In this document: positions 16,426-26,221 of the stretch, piece after piece
Position numbering within the stretch: the first letter of the stretch is position 1
How the letters are laid out: each line of letters begins with the position of its first letter
DNA from: JAYZDF01 sp036337945
GTDB taxonomy: Bacteria; Myxococcota; Kuafuiibacteriia; Kuafuiibacteriales; Kuafuiibacteriaceae
Direction of reading: 5' to 3'
Assembly: GCA_036337945.1 (NCBI GenBank)
Contig: JAYZDF010000063.1
Location: forward strand, 1-64,000
DNA: 64,000 nucleotides
Program-made: the position numbers and the translations under genes
The notes under the pieces: generated by a model
Told to the model about the DNA's origin: nothing
The model's input: only the letters and a program-made list of their open reading frames with translations
Database searches by the model: none

Positions 16426-18573
16426 ATGGTGGATAAGGTCACTACAATACTAACGGAACTAGGTCTTGAAGGGGAAGAATCTGTTCCAACACCTGAGCAG
16501 TGGAAAAAAATTCGTGCTGCGATTCATCAAGCTGACGACCCGGCGGTTCTTCTTCAAGAACAAAATAAAGCATTGGCCGTAGCCGTTGAAGACGCAAAAG
16601 CTGCGGCAAAAACAAAAGCAGACTTCTTGGCAAATATGAGCCATGAGATTCGGACTCCCATGAACGGGATTGTCGGAATGACAGAACTTCTCATGGAGAC
16701 GGATCTTACGGAAGAGCAGCGAACCTACCTAGAAACGATCCAAATTTCTGGCGATGCGCTTTTGACCATCATCAACGACATTCTTGATTTCTCGAAAATT
16801 GATGCAGGTAAGCTTGAGATTGAGGACATCGATTTTGATCTCAGGAGGACAACTGAAGAAGCAGTAGAAATCCTTCTGAAAACTGCGTACGAGAAAGGTT
16901 TGGAAGTCGCTACTCTTATCGATGGAGACGTGCCTCAGATTGTGTGCGGAGATCCTGGCCGACTTCGTCAGGTACTAACGAACCTCGTCGGCAACGCAAT
17001 TAAGTTTACGGAACAGGGCGAGGTAGTGATCATGGTCTATCGCTCTGAGAAGACAGATGAGAGTTCAACAATTACGTTTGAAGTCCGAGACTCGGGAATT
17101 GGAATAGCAAAAGGCGAACAAGAGAATTTGTTTCATGCATTCACTCAAGCGGATACTTCTACAACTCGTAAATATGGAGGAACCGGACTAGGGCTATCTA
17201 TTTGCCGACGTCTTGTTGGGCTCATGGGCGGTGCTATCTCTGTTGATTCGACGCTCGGAGAAGGCAGTGTCTTCAAATTCACAATTACAGTCGCACACAG
17301 AGATGACACACTCCGGGAAACAGAAGATCTCGATTTCCTTCCTGACTCGATTATGGCGCTGGTTGTGGACGAACATACCACCAGCCGAGAGATTCTGGCT
17401 CAGCAATTAGAAGACTGGGGAGTGAAGGTGAAAGTAGCTTCAAGTTGCGAGGAAGCTCTTGAGACTCTAAATAGTCATTTTGAAAATGGCGAACGCTTTG
17501 ATGTTTGCTTTATTGATGGAATGCTCACAGATACGGCGCGCGATAACTTTGCCGAAACTTTGAATACAGATCGGAGATACCTATCCATCCATCGCATCAT
17601 AATGACAGCTATTGGAAAACGAAGCGATGACGATGCATCACGACAGTTTGGTGCAACCGGCTTTCTCACGAAACCGATTCGTTATGCTCAGCTTCGAACC
17701 TGTCTCAACGCGATTCGTACCAATCGCCGATCTGTACCGGTTGAGTTTGAGAAGAACAGAGCAAGTTATGTTGCACGTCAGTCAATCGCGGATATGCTGT
17801 TTCAGGCAAAACCACGTGTTTTAGTAGTTGATGACACAACAGTAAATCAAACACTGGCCGTTCGTAATCTTGAAAGGCTAGGATTTGGTGTAGACGTAGC
17901 ATCAAATGGTAAAGAAGCTCTCGAGGCGCATCGCCGTCACAAATACCCTATCATTTTAATGGACTGTCAGATGCCGGTGATGGACGGTTATACCGCGACT
18001 GAAAAAATACGCGAAGACGAAGTGGACGACGAGCACGTTATTATTATTGCAATGACAGCTCATGCTCGAGAAGCAGATCGAGAACGATGCTTAAGTGTCG
18101 GAATGGACGATCACCTGCCTAAGCCAATTCGACGCAGCGATCTTCAGGCAAAACTTTCAGCGTGGCTTGATGTCAGCGAGCGAGCGAAAGGTCGAAGTGT
18201 CGTTCCACCTCCTATTGAACCAGGTGGCGTCCTAGATACAAAAATTCTTAATGGACTGATTGATCTCGATGATGGAGACGGTGCGATATTTAACGAACTT
18301 GTAGACCTATTCTCGGCAGAGGCGCCGGGATATCTTCGTGAGATTGAGCGAGCGGTCCAGGTTGATGACCGTGAAGAGCTTGGTCGTGTTGCTCATAAAT
18401 TGAAAGGTTGTGCGCGGAATATGGGAGCAGTTCTATTGGCGAGTGACTGCGAAAGACTTGAATCTAATATAAGTGAAGGCCTGAATTTGCTCGAACAGCA
18501 GGTTTATTTGGTGAGTCAGTCTCTTTCTCAGGCGCAATCAGCCCTCAATAATCGCAAAATATCGGTCATTTGA
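16426..18573 (+). CDS. Hybrid sensor histidine kinase with two receivers and HPt domain
   Basis: The 715-residue protein has no membrane segment or obvious sensor domain. After a short helical start it has a HisKA domain with SHEIRTPMNGIVG (phospho-accepting His73), an HATPase domain (about 170-290) with NAIKFT, DSGIGI and GGTGLGLSI, a first receiver (about 310-430), a second receiver (about 465-580) with VVDDTTVNQ and phospho-acceptor Asp in LMDCQMPVMDG (near 512), and an HPt domain with AHKLKGCARNMGA (His657). The first receiver lacks the acidic pair (VVDEHTTSR) and has an unusual CFIDGML, so it may not be phosphorylated. The gene is followed after 79 bases by a receiver-GGDEF gene, a likely phosphorelay partner. 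Confidence 0.92.
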   Translation: MVDKVTTILTELGLEGEESVPTPEQWKKIRAAIHQADDPAVLLQEQNKALAVAVEDAKAAAKTKADFLANMSHEIRTPMNGIVGMTELLMETDLTEEQRTYLETIQISGDALLTIINDILDFSKIDAGKLEIEDIDFDLRRTTEEAVEILLKTAYEKGLEVATLIDGDVPQIVCGDPGRLRQVLTNLVGNAIKFTEQGEVVIMVYRSEKTDESSTITFEVRDSGIGIAKGEQENLFHAFTQADTSTTRKYGGTGLGLSICRRLVGLMGGAISVDSTLGEGSVFKFTITVAHRDDTLRETEDLDFLPDSIMALVVDEHTTSREILAQQLEDWGVKVKVASSCEEALETLNSHFENGERFDVCFIDGMLTDTARDNFAETLNTDRRYLSIHRIIMTAIGKRSDDDASRQFGATGFLTKPIRYAQLRTCLNAIRTNRRSVPVEFEKNRASYVARQSIADMLFQAKPRVLVVDDTTVNQTLAVRNLERLGFGVDVASNGKEALEAHRRHKYPIILMDCQMPVMDGYTATEKIREDEVDDEHVIIIAMTAHAREADRERCLSVGMDDHLPKPIRRSDLQAKLSAWLDVSERAKGRSVVPPPIEPGGVLDTKILNGLIDLDDGDGAIFNELVDLFSAEAPGYLREIERAVQVDDREELGRVAHKLKGCARNMGAVLLASDCERLESNISEGLNLLEQQVYLVSQSLSQAQSALNNRKISVI

Positions 18574-18652
18574 TACTCCATTTCACATGTAATTTACTTT
18601 TTTTCTGCCTTGCTCTTGAAGCGGATACACAATCGATGTCATTGAATTACCT

Positions 18653-19573
18653 ATGCGGATCCTAATTTCTGATGACGATCGGATGTGCCGCATGATTCTG
18701 CGCAAGTCCCTCGAAAAATTAGGACACATGGTTCTCGAAAGTGAGGATGGGAACGAGGCCTGGGAGAAGTTTCAGCATTGGGGGCCAGATGTAGTGATTA
18801 GCGACTGGCTGATGCCTGGGAAGAATGGACTCGATTTATGCAACGCGATTCGATCTGACTCTTCGGTCGCGTATACGTACTTTATCTTGCTCACAGCATT
18901 AAATGATAAAGACTCTGTTCTTCGCGGCCTGGAAGCTGGTGCGGACGATTATCTTACAAAACCTTTGGATTCAAAGGAGCTTCAGGCGCGACTCATTTCT
19001 GCGACTCGAGTAACTAATCTTCACCGGGAGCTTGCTCGATTGAACAAAGAGCTGTTCAAGGAGGGCCGCACTGACCCGCTTACTCAAGTAGGAAATCGAC
19101 GGTTTATGGAGGAAGAGCTTCAGCAGACTTTCGATCGTGCTATTCGATATTCGAGGTCGTTCGCAGTGGCATTGTGCGATATCGACTACTTCAAGAATTA
19201 CAATGACCACATGGGACACCAGATCGGTGACGATGCTTTACGGAAGGTCGCCTTGATTCTTAAGAGCAGTGGTCGTCTTGGTGACTACGTTTTTCGCTAT
19301 GGCGGGGAAGAATTTCTGGTCATCTTACCCGGGCAATCCATAGAAAAAGCCCGATTAGCGATGGAGCGACGAAGAAAGGCCGTGATTGACGCCTCAATTC
19401 ATCACCCCTCCAGTGATGTTGCAGAACACATAACGATTAGTATTGGTGTTGCTGTTTTTGATCGGAACATAGATGACAACGTTGATGTTCTAGTCCAGCG
19501 TGCTGATGCAGCCCTATATACAGCGAAGAGTGACGGACGAAATCGACTTGTCGTCCATTCCTCTAGTGAATAA
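18653..19573 (+). CDS. Response regulator with GGDEF domain (PleD-like diguanylate cyclase)
   Basis: The 306-residue protein has an N-terminal receiver (1 to about 120) with the acidic cluster ISDDDR, phospho-acceptor Asp in ISDWLMPG and a Lys in LTKPLD. A C-terminal GGDEF domain follows (about 140-300) with the active site RYGGEEF and, upstream at the standard spacing, RLGD, which matches the RxxD inhibitory site. It should make cyclic di-GMP when phosphorylated and be limited by product. The hybrid kinase directly upstream is the likely phosphate donor. The GG(E)EF form is compatible with activity. Confidence 0.92.
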   Translation: MRILISDDDRMCRMILRKSLEKLGHMVLESEDGNEAWEKFQHWGPDVVISDWLMPGKNGLDLCNAIRSDSSVAYTYFILLTALNDKDSVLRGLEAGADDYLTKPLDSKELQARLISATRVTNLHRELARLNKELFKEGRTDPLTQVGNRRFMEEELQQTFDRAIRYSRSFAVALCDIDYFKNYNDHMGHQIGDDALRKVALILKSSGRLGDYVFRYGGEEFLVILPGQSIEKARLAMERRRKAVIDASIHHPSSDVAEHITISIGVAVFDRNIDDNVDVLVQRADAALYTAKSDGRNRLVVHSSSE

Positions 19574-19729
19574 CCCTCTGTTTTCACTACTGCTTCGCAA
19601 TTTCTGTCCTAAGACGAACCATTTTCGGCAGGGTAAATTCAATGTTCTTGGTTGTGGTGTCGCAAAGGCTCGTCGTGAATTTTGGCGCGCTATGGGATGC
19701 GTGTATCATGGCAGAGCAGAGTATGAATT

Positions 19730-21652
19730 ATGGATATAAATATATTACGAGCTACGCTCGACGATTATGGTTATGAGATCAGATATCGAGAAGATAACTG
19801 GATCGAATGCATGTTGGCCGGTGATGGAGAATCATGGGTCGGCCAAGGTCTTACCAAAGAGATTGCACTCCTTGCTGCTGTAAGAAAAGCTTGCTCGACC
19901 GCGCTGGCTGCTCGATTTCTAATCCACGCACTGAAGGCCTCTGGCGCCAATACAAAACTTACCACGGAGCTTTCTACATTTTGGTTTCCCGCGGTGAAGC
20001 AGGCCCGCCGACCATTGTCTGATTTAGATAACGTGGTCTCGCGCGCAAAAACAATGCCTTATCAAGAGGGCATGGTTGTGCCTCGGCCGGAGTCTCGTCC
20101 AGAGCATCCGACACCGTCCGAACGTCCTGGCTCCAGCGGACAGGTTGCTGTGATTGTATCCCGACCTTCTCCATCTGCGGCGCGCCTTGCTACAGGACAT
20201 TACTCCGCAACCATTAGCGAGCAATTCTCGGAGGAATCGCAGATTTCGGACCCAGAAGAAGCACTCGAAGATCTGGATATCCTCATGGATAGAATTCGCG
20301 ATACTCGACAGGAGCTGGGACTATGTGCTCCTGATCGGCAACGCTTGGCTATGCTAGCGTGGATATGTCTCGGTCGGTCTCATACAGACGCGTTTCCTGA
20401 TGATCTTCGGATTCGCGACCGCGTAAGCAGCATTTCTCGCCAACTTACCGAAATCGGCAAAACATTTTGGCCTGGTTCTGTGACGGCTCTGCAGCTTCAT
20501 ATGCAGCCTAGAGATCTTCCAAGGCATCTTCTCGGAGGCGTAGCTTCCACTTGGCGTCGAGCGGCCGAATTGGCCGAGCAATCTTTGCGTGGAAAAGAAC
20601 TAGAAGATCAACAACGAGGTTATGACATTTATGGCTGGGCAGATGTTCCTCATGCCGGAGCCTTTCCGAACAATCCCGACAAAGAGTTAGACGACCTCGA
20701 AGCTGAAATTATTCGGCTAAGCGGCAGTCTAGAGCTTCAGGCAGCACCTGTAGACAATAGCGTCCGACCTGAAGGCGTCACTTTCCAAAGATGGGTCCGC
20801 CGTCTTCGTTGGCTGAGGCAGTCGGGTGTAGATCCGGAACGTTGGGCGCGAATCGCTGGACGCTTACGTTGGTGGTCTTTCCGTCGTGAGCCAGCGCTGC
20901 ATAATGGGGCACGCGAACTTGAACCGAATTACGTTCCGACGACTTCTTGGGCGAACTTGCTCGGTCAAGATCCAGAAAAAGATGAGCAGGATAGACAACT
21001 CAAAAAAATACTTACGTCCGATGTGAAGATCGATTCAAAAGAGTCGGCTATCGATTGGCTCAAATCTGCTCTGCCTTATGCCGAGACTCACTATGGAAAT
21101 ATCGTAAATATGATGACACCCCATATGCAGTTCATTATTGAAATTGAAGTGTCGGATTTTGCCGAGACTGACCGGCGGTTACAACGTCGCTTGCAGCGTT
21201 TGCAAGACGATCTGAAGTCCGGCAAGACCGATATTGCGCCCGGCCAAATTCCTGACGTTGAAGAGCCAGCCGTAGATGTCGGCAAAGTAGTCATCAAGGG
21301 TCGCGAGAGAATTCCATCCAATCTAGTGGACCGAATTAGAACTCTGACTGCCGGCAAAAGGACAGTATTTGTCAGCAACCGTAGAGACCCCGAGCTGCAA
21401 GCCGAACTTCAGGAAACATTTGGATTTGAAACTCTTGATTTCAAGATCGCAGAGGCCAAACGAATCCAGCAACTTGGTGAGCTCATTGCCGACGATGAAT
21501 ATGATATGGTTATGGGCGCGACTGGTTTTCAATCTCACGCCCTTGATACGGTGCTTGCAAAAGCCTGCCGTAATGCTGGCGTTCAATACGTTCGAGTCAA
21601 TGATGGACGGCCTTTATCGTGCCTTCGGGCAGTGGCAAGAGATATCAGCTAA
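19730..21652 (+). CDS. Large unknown protein with DUF2325-like C-terminal domain
   Basis: The 640-residue cytoplasmic protein is not a known enzyme. Residues 1-75 form a small domain (YEIRYREDNWIECMLAGDGE, then an Ala-rich helix). Residues 75-170 are Pro/Ser-rich and low in complexity. The middle (170-500) is helical and rich in Arg, Trp and Leu. The last 110 residues have alternating strands and helices with RTVFVSNRRDPELQAEL, a central YDMVMGATGFQSH and a closing VQYVRVNDGRPLSCLRAV; this order fits the DUF2325 family by pattern. It converges on argS with only 19 bases between. The DUF2325 call is an inference from memory of the family. Confidence 0.65.
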   Translation: MDINILRATLDDYGYEIRYREDNWIECMLAGDGESWVGQGLTKEIALLAAVRKACSTALAARFLIHALKASGANTKLTTELSTFWFPAVKQARRPLSDLDNVVSRAKTMPYQEGMVVPRPESRPEHPTPSERPGSSGQVAVIVSRPSPSAARLATGHYSATISEQFSEESQISDPEEALEDLDILMDRIRDTRQELGLCAPDRQRLAMLAWICLGRSHTDAFPDDLRIRDRVSSISRQLTEIGKTFWPGSVTALQLHMQPRDLPRHLLGGVASTWRRAAELAEQSLRGKELEDQQRGYDIYGWADVPHAGAFPNNPDKELDDLEAEIIRLSGSLELQAAPVDNSVRPEGVTFQRWVRRLRWLRQSGVDPERWARIAGRLRWWSFRREPALHNGARELEPNYVPTTSWANLLGQDPEKDEQDRQLKKILTSDVKIDSKESAIDWLKSALPYAETHYGNIVNMMTPHMQFIIEIEVSDFAETDRRLQRRLQRLQDDLKSGKTDIAPGQIPDVEEPAVDVGKVVIKGRERIPSNLVDRIRTLTAGKRTVFVSNRRDPELQAELQETFGFETLDFKIAEAKRIQQLGELIADDEYDMVMGATGFQSHALDTVLAKACRNAGVQYVRVNDGRPLSCLRAVARDIS

Positions 21653-21671
21653 TACGTTGCGAAGGTGAGAG

Positions 21672-23645
21672 CTACATCGCTTCTGGAGCTTTTACGCCTA
21701 AAATAGCTAATCCTGAACGAAGCGTTTGTCTAAGTGCATCCACGAGATGTAATCGAGCGTCCCTAAGTTCTGGTTCGTCTTCTAACAAGATACGTTTGCT
21801 TCGATCTTTGTTTCCTGCGGTGAGATATTGAGCTGTTGCCTGTGCAAGGTCTAGCAGGTTCCGAGTAAGTAGAGATGGTTCAAAGCTGTTACATGCGTCC
21901 TCGATTGCTTGAGGAAAATGGGCGAGGGCCATGAGTACATTTCGTTCTTCATTCAAGGCGAGAAGTGATACGTCCGCAGTTTTTGGTAATTCTCCCGCCT
22001 TACGCAAGACACTACATGTTCGCGCGTGCATGTATTGGACATATGGTCCTGTGAGTCCTTCGAAGTTGACTACGTCTTCCCAGCGAAATGTGTAATCACT
22101 CGTTCGTAGATTTTTCAGATCACCAAAAATAATAGAACCAACTCCTATCGCTTCAATTGTTTCTTCTAGTTTGTCTTCTGGTATTTTCTGTGACGATTCA
22201 CAGATTTCACGTGCCTTGGTGACCGCTTCGTCGAGAACCTCATCCAAAAAGACAACCTTCCCCTTTCTGGTGCTCATCCCGTGAACTCGACCAAACTCGA
22301 CATGCTTACAGTTTTCTGCCCAGTCATGCCCCATTGCTGCCAGGGTTCGAAACAACTGTCTAAAGTGTAAGCTTTGATCTGCCGCGACCGCATACAGATT
22401 ACGGCTAAAATTAAATCGTTCATAACGGTCAGTTGCTGCGGCGATGTCTCTGGTAATGTACAGTGTCGTTCCGTCTTTAGTCTTGAGTAAAACGGGAGGT
22501 TCCCCCGGCACTGAAGGCATATCAACGATAAGGGCACCGGCATCTGTTTTGGTTCCAGGCTTGGTCTCAACTTGCCTAACTACTTCTTCAAGGACGTCAG
22601 TATAAAATGATTCCCCTTCAATACCGTAGAATTCAATACCCATACGCTCATAAACACGCATGAATTCTCGAATCGACGTTTCGCGGAACTCTTTCCATTC
22701 TTCTAGTGCGTCAGGCTCTCCATCCTCGAGGCGCTTGAAGAATAGTCTCGCCTCTTGGTCTCGCTCTTCAACGGACGGTAGCTCAAGCTCAGCGGCTTTC
22801 TTGTCTGATTTTAGTTTCTCGAACCAGGAGTCTAGTTCGAGCAAGGGATCAGCGTCCGGAGTTTGACCCCTTAATTCTCTGATTTTCTTTTCCAGTGACT
22901 TTTTGTTTTTTTGTGCTTTTTTGCGAGCTTTTTTGTCGAGCTCACCTTCTAACGACGTATCAGTCTCTTTTAAAAGTTGAACCCAATTCTTTGCTTCTTC
23001 TGGGCGGCCAATTCGGCTCTTGACGCTAGCTACGTCAGCCTCACGATTCGCGCGTACATAAACCTCGATCAAATGTTTTGCATCAGCTCGCCTGGCTGGA
23101 TCACCATAGCGCTGGAAACCTGTGGCGAGTAACCCAAATTGTTTTCCCCAGTCGCCTAAGTAGTTTATCCCCACAACGGTCCATCCGTTTGCAGCGTGGA
23201 GCCGACCGAGAGCTGCACCAATAACCGTAGAGCGAATATGATGAAAAGCTAGGGGTTTTGCTATGTTTGGAGAGGAAAAGTCGATGCAGACGGTTTTCCC
23301 TTTTCCAACATCTGATCGGCCGAAAGTTGGTTTGCGGGCGTCAGGGACAATGCTCGCTGCGAGATGCTCTGGAGTCAGACGGACATTGACGTACGGACCA
23401 GCGGCTTCAACGTCGAGCCAGTTTTCATGTGTTGCCAGCTTTTCTGCAACTATTTGAGCGGTTTGTATCGGGTTCTGCTTGACGTGTTTGGCGACCTCGA
23501 AGCAAGCCAGTGCTAGATCTCCATGTTTTAGGTCGGGTACTCGGATCTGTCGAGCAATTGTATCGACGGTATCCGACGGGAGCCCAATGGCCTCGCTAAC
23601 GTCATTGGCTAGGCTTTGTTTGAAGCGAGCAAGTGGCGCAGACAT
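21672..23645 (-). CDS. argS: Arginyl-tRNA synthetase
   Basis: Class I aminoacyl-tRNA synthetase charging tRNA-Arg. About 657 residues from the ATG at 23645, longer than the usual 550-590. It has the N-terminal additional domain, the family hallmark FSSPNIAKP, INYLGDWGKQFG, and the KMSKS-equivalent HGMSTRKG typical of ArgRS, followed by the helical anticodon-binding end (LTAGNKDRSKR). Two oddities: the HIGH motif, normally HVGHLRST, reads AFHHIRST (residues 133-140), so the first His is replaced, and a Lys-rich insert (about 235-290, with KKARKKAQKNKKS) extends the catalytic domain. The longer reading frame to 23705 overlaps apbC and is not preferred. Divergent from apbC by 24 bases. Confidence 0.95.
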   Translation of the reverse strand: MSAPLARFKQSLANDVSEAIGLPSDTVDTIARQIRVPDLKHGDLALACFEVAKHVKQNPIQTAQIVAEKLATHENWLDVEAAGPYVNVRLTPEHLAASIVPDARKPTFGRSDVGKGKTVCIDFSSPNIAKPLAFHHIRSTVIGAALGRLHAANGWTVVGINYLGDWGKQFGLLATGFQRYGDPARRADAKHLIEVYVRANREADVASVKSRIGRPEEAKNWVQLLKETDTSLEGELDKKARKKAQKNKKSLEKKIRELRGQTPDADPLLELDSWFEKLKSDKKAAELELPSVEERDQEARLFFKRLEDGEPDALEEWKEFRETSIREFMRVYERMGIEFYGIEGESFYTDVLEEVVRQVETKPGTKTDAGALIVDMPSVPGEPPVLLKTKDGTTLYITRDIAAATDRYERFNFSRNLYAVAADQSLHFRQLFRTLAAMGHDWAENCKHVEFGRVHGMSTRKGKVVFLDEVLDEAVTKAREICESSQKIPEDKLEETIEAIGVGSIIFGDLKNLRTSDYTFRWEDVVNFEGLTGPYVQYMHARTCSVLRKAGELPKTADVSLLALNEERNVLMALAHFPQAIEDACNSFEPSLLTRNLLDLAQATAQYLTAGNKDRSKRILLEDEPELRDARLHLVDALRQTLRSGLAILGVKAPEAM

Positions 23646-23669
23646 AGGAGAGTCGTAAAAGAGGGTTTT

Positions 23670-24797
23670 ATGTTTGGCAAGAAAGACAAGCTGACAAGTG
23701 AACAAGTTATGGCCGCACTGGAAAAGGTGACGGATCCCATTCTAGAAAAAGGCTTGATTGAGCTCGGAATGGTAAAAAATGTCGCGATCGATACAGATCG
23801 AGTCCGCATCGAAGTTGAATTACCAACACCTGCTTGGGAGGCTCAAGATGTTCTAAAGCACGAGATCAACGTAGCTCTGGAGTTGTTACTCGATGGAAGG
23901 ACACTCGATATGGCGTGGGGAAGCAATGTACAGTCATCGCGGACTCAAGGATCAGACGGCCAAAATCTAGTACCAGGTGCTCGAAATGTTATTTTGTTTG
24001 CTTCAGGCAAAGGCGGTGTTGGGAAATCAACAATTGCCAGTAATGTCTCTGCTGCCCTTGCTCAATTGGGAGCGAACGTAGGACTCCTGGATGCTGACAT
24101 CTATGGTCCTTCAATTCCAACCATGTTTGGCACAAAGGAGATGCCGGCTGTTGGTCCAGGAGGGAATAAGCTGAGTCCGGTTCAGCAACACAAGCTCAAA
24201 CTCATGTCGATTGGGTTTGTGGTCGACGCGAAGGACGCCATGACCTGGCGTGGACCAATGCTCAATGGTGCGCTTATCCAATTCATGCGTGATGTTGAGT
24301 GGGGAGATCTCGATTATCTCTGTTTGGATCTTCCGCCAGGGACTGGAGACGTACAGCTGACAATAGCGCAAAACGTAAAAGTTTCTGGTGCTATTCTGGT
24401 TTCTACACCGCAAGACGTAGCGTTAGTTGACGTGACGCGAGCGAAGGCGATGTTTGATCGAGTGGGCATCCCGATTCTTGGAGTGGTTGAAAACATGTCA
24501 GCTTTCGAATGTTCAAGCTGCGGAGCCGTTCATCACATTTTCTCAAATGGTGGTGCGGAACGACTCGCGAACGAACTTGAGCTTCCGGTCCTTGGGCAGG
24601 TGCCAATCGAACTTGGCGTACGTGAATCTGGTGATGCAGGGCGTCCAGAGGTCTTGTCTAATCCGAACAGTCAAGCATCTCGCGAAATTTATAAAATTGC
24701 CAAGCGCGTTGCGACCGAGCTGGCTAAGCAGGCAATTGATCAAGCGGAAAAAGCTAAGAATCAACCCGGTGGCGGGCGCCTTCGGATTGTGCAGTAG
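23670..24797 (+). CDS. apbC: Fe-S cluster carrier ATPase, Mrp/ApbC/NBP35 family
   Basis: P-loop ATPase that carries and delivers iron-sulfur clusters in the cytoplasm. About 375 residues from ATG 23670 with GAGG as ribosome site. An N-terminal MIP18/DUF59-type domain (about 1-85) is followed by the deviant Walker A GKGGVGKST, the switch DADIYGPSIP, DLPPGTGD, and the CxxC in FECSSCGAVHH that binds the cluster. All hallmarks are present, so it should be functional. It is divergent from argS and lies 18 bases upstream of hisS, making a two-gene housekeeping unit. Confidence 0.95.
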   Translation: MFGKKDKLTSEQVMAALEKVTDPILEKGLIELGMVKNVAIDTDRVRIEVELPTPAWEAQDVLKHEINVALELLLDGRTLDMAWGSNVQSSRTQGSDGQNLVPGARNVILFASGKGGVGKSTIASNVSAALAQLGANVGLLDADIYGPSIPTMFGTKEMPAVGPGGNKLSPVQQHKLKLMSIGFVVDAKDAMTWRGPMLNGALIQFMRDVEWGDLDYLCLDLPPGTGDVQLTIAQNVKVSGAILVSTPQDVALVDVTRAKAMFDRVGIPILGVVENMSAFECSSCGAVHHIFSNGGAERLANELELPVLGQVPIELGVRESGDAGRPEVLSNPNSQASREIYKIAKRVATELAKQAIDQAEKAKNQPGGGRLRIVQ

Positions 24798-24815
24798 CCG
24801 AGGAGAGCACGGGGG

Positions 24816-26204
24816 ATGGGAAAATCACAGGTAGTCACTCGGCCGCCAAAAGGGACTCGAGACTTTCTTCCGTCTGAATTACGTCGAAGAAATCACGTCG
24901 TTCAAATTATCCGCGGCGTCTATGAGTCCCATGGTTTTCAACCTTTAGAAACGCCTACCTATGAGCGATTGACCACTTTGCTCGGTAAGTACGGCGATGA
25001 AGGTGACCAGCTTGTTTTCAAGCTGCTTCATCGCGGCCAACCGTTGGTCAACGGCATTAGGGAAGCGAGCGAATATTTGAATCAGGAGGGTGCCATCGTC
25101 GCTGGACGAAGCGGTGAGACTGCTCCTGGTGCAGAGGCCTTATTGGCCGACCTTGGTTTACGTTACGACCTGACTGTACCGTTGGCTCGAGTCTTTGCTG
25201 AGCACCGTGGTAAACTTCCCTCTCCATTCAAGCGATACCAAATCCAACCCGTATGGAGGGCGGATACGCCTGGCAAAGGTCGCTTTCGAGAGTTCTACCA
25301 GTGCGATGTTGATATTGCCGGTTCTGAAAGCCGCATGGTTGAGGCCGAGGTACTGGGTGCAGTTTCTGAATGTATTCAACAACTAGGATTCGACGATTTC
25401 CAGATTCGTATCAATCATCGAGAGCTTCTTCGTGCGATGATCGAACTTTGCAACATCGACGCACAGTTCGAATCTGCGGCCATTATTGCGGTCGACAAAC
25501 TTGATAAAGTGGGAGCTGAAGGCGTATTGGCTGAACTTTCCGCGAAAGGGATTGAAAAACAAGCGCGTGAAAAACTCGTTCAACTCGTGACTGCCAATCT
25601 AAACCTTGACCAGTTAGAAGACTCTTTTCGCAGCTCGGAACGAGGACTAGAAGCCATAAAAGATTTGAGGAAGGTATTCGCTCTCGCAAGACACACTCCA
25701 GCAGCTAACCAACTAAGTTTTGATCTTTCGCTGGCGCGGGGTCTTGGCTATTACACGGGCTCTATTTTTGAAATTGCAGTTCCTGACCTTGCGGGTTCAT
25801 TAGGCGGCGGGGGCAGATACGACGGCCTCATCGGAATGTTTGGAAAGCAGCAGGTACCCGCCTGCGGATTTTCAATTGGGCTTGAGCGTATTTTGGTTGT
25901 GATGGAGCAGCGTGGAATGTTCCCCGAAGATCTGAGTGCAGTCGATATTCTGCTTGGCTCAACGCAAAACGGGCAAGAGGATCAACTGCTGTCGTTGGCT
26001 TATGCTCTTCGTGGAAAGGGGTTAAAAGTCGATGTCCATAGTACGAAAATTAAGCCCGCCAAGTTTCGACAGAAAGCAGAGCAGTATCAATCTAGATATG
26101 CAGTCTGGATAGACCATGATGATGGTCTAGCGCTTTGGGATCGAATCAATGACTCCATCGAGAAAGTTGATAAAAGTCAGCTTTTATCTGCCGTGACGAA
26201 GTAG
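24816..26204 (+). CDS. hisS: Histidyl-tRNA synthetase
   Basis: Class II synthetase charging tRNA-His. The 462 residues include motif 1 around PKGTRDFLPSE, YDLTVPLAR, motif 2 with FKRYQIQPVWRAD and REFYQCDVDI, the histidine-A motif LARGLGYYTG, and motif 3 with ACGFSIGLERIL. The C-terminal anticodon-binding domain (about 365-462) is present with VDILLGS at its start. A segment of about 35 residues after FKLLHRG (VNGIREASEYLNQEG...) extends the region before motif 2, a feature of eukaryotic-like forms. Ribosome site GGGGG precedes the ATG. Likely co-transcribed with apbC; converges on the SLOG-like gene. Confidence 0.95.
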   Translation: MGKSQVVTRPPKGTRDFLPSELRRRNHVVQIIRGVYESHGFQPLETPTYERLTTLLGKYGDEGDQLVFKLLHRGQPLVNGIREASEYLNQEGAIVAGRSGETAPGAEALLADLGLRYDLTVPLARVFAEHRGKLPSPFKRYQIQPVWRADTPGKGRFREFYQCDVDIAGSESRMVEAEVLGAVSECIQQLGFDDFQIRINHRELLRAMIELCNIDAQFESAAIIAVDKLDKVGAEGVLAELSAKGIEKQAREKLVQLVTANLNLDQLEDSFRSSERGLEAIKDLRKVFALARHTPAANQLSFDLSLARGLGYYTGSIFEIAVPDLAGSLGGGGRYDGLIGMFGKQQVPACGFSIGLERILVVMEQRGMFPEDLSAVDILLGSTQNGQEDQLLSLAYALRGKGLKVDVHSTKIKPAKFRQKAEQYQSRYAVWIDHDDGLALWDRINDSIEKVDKSQLLSAVTK

Positions 26205-26221
26205 CATTGCGGCGTTGAGCT

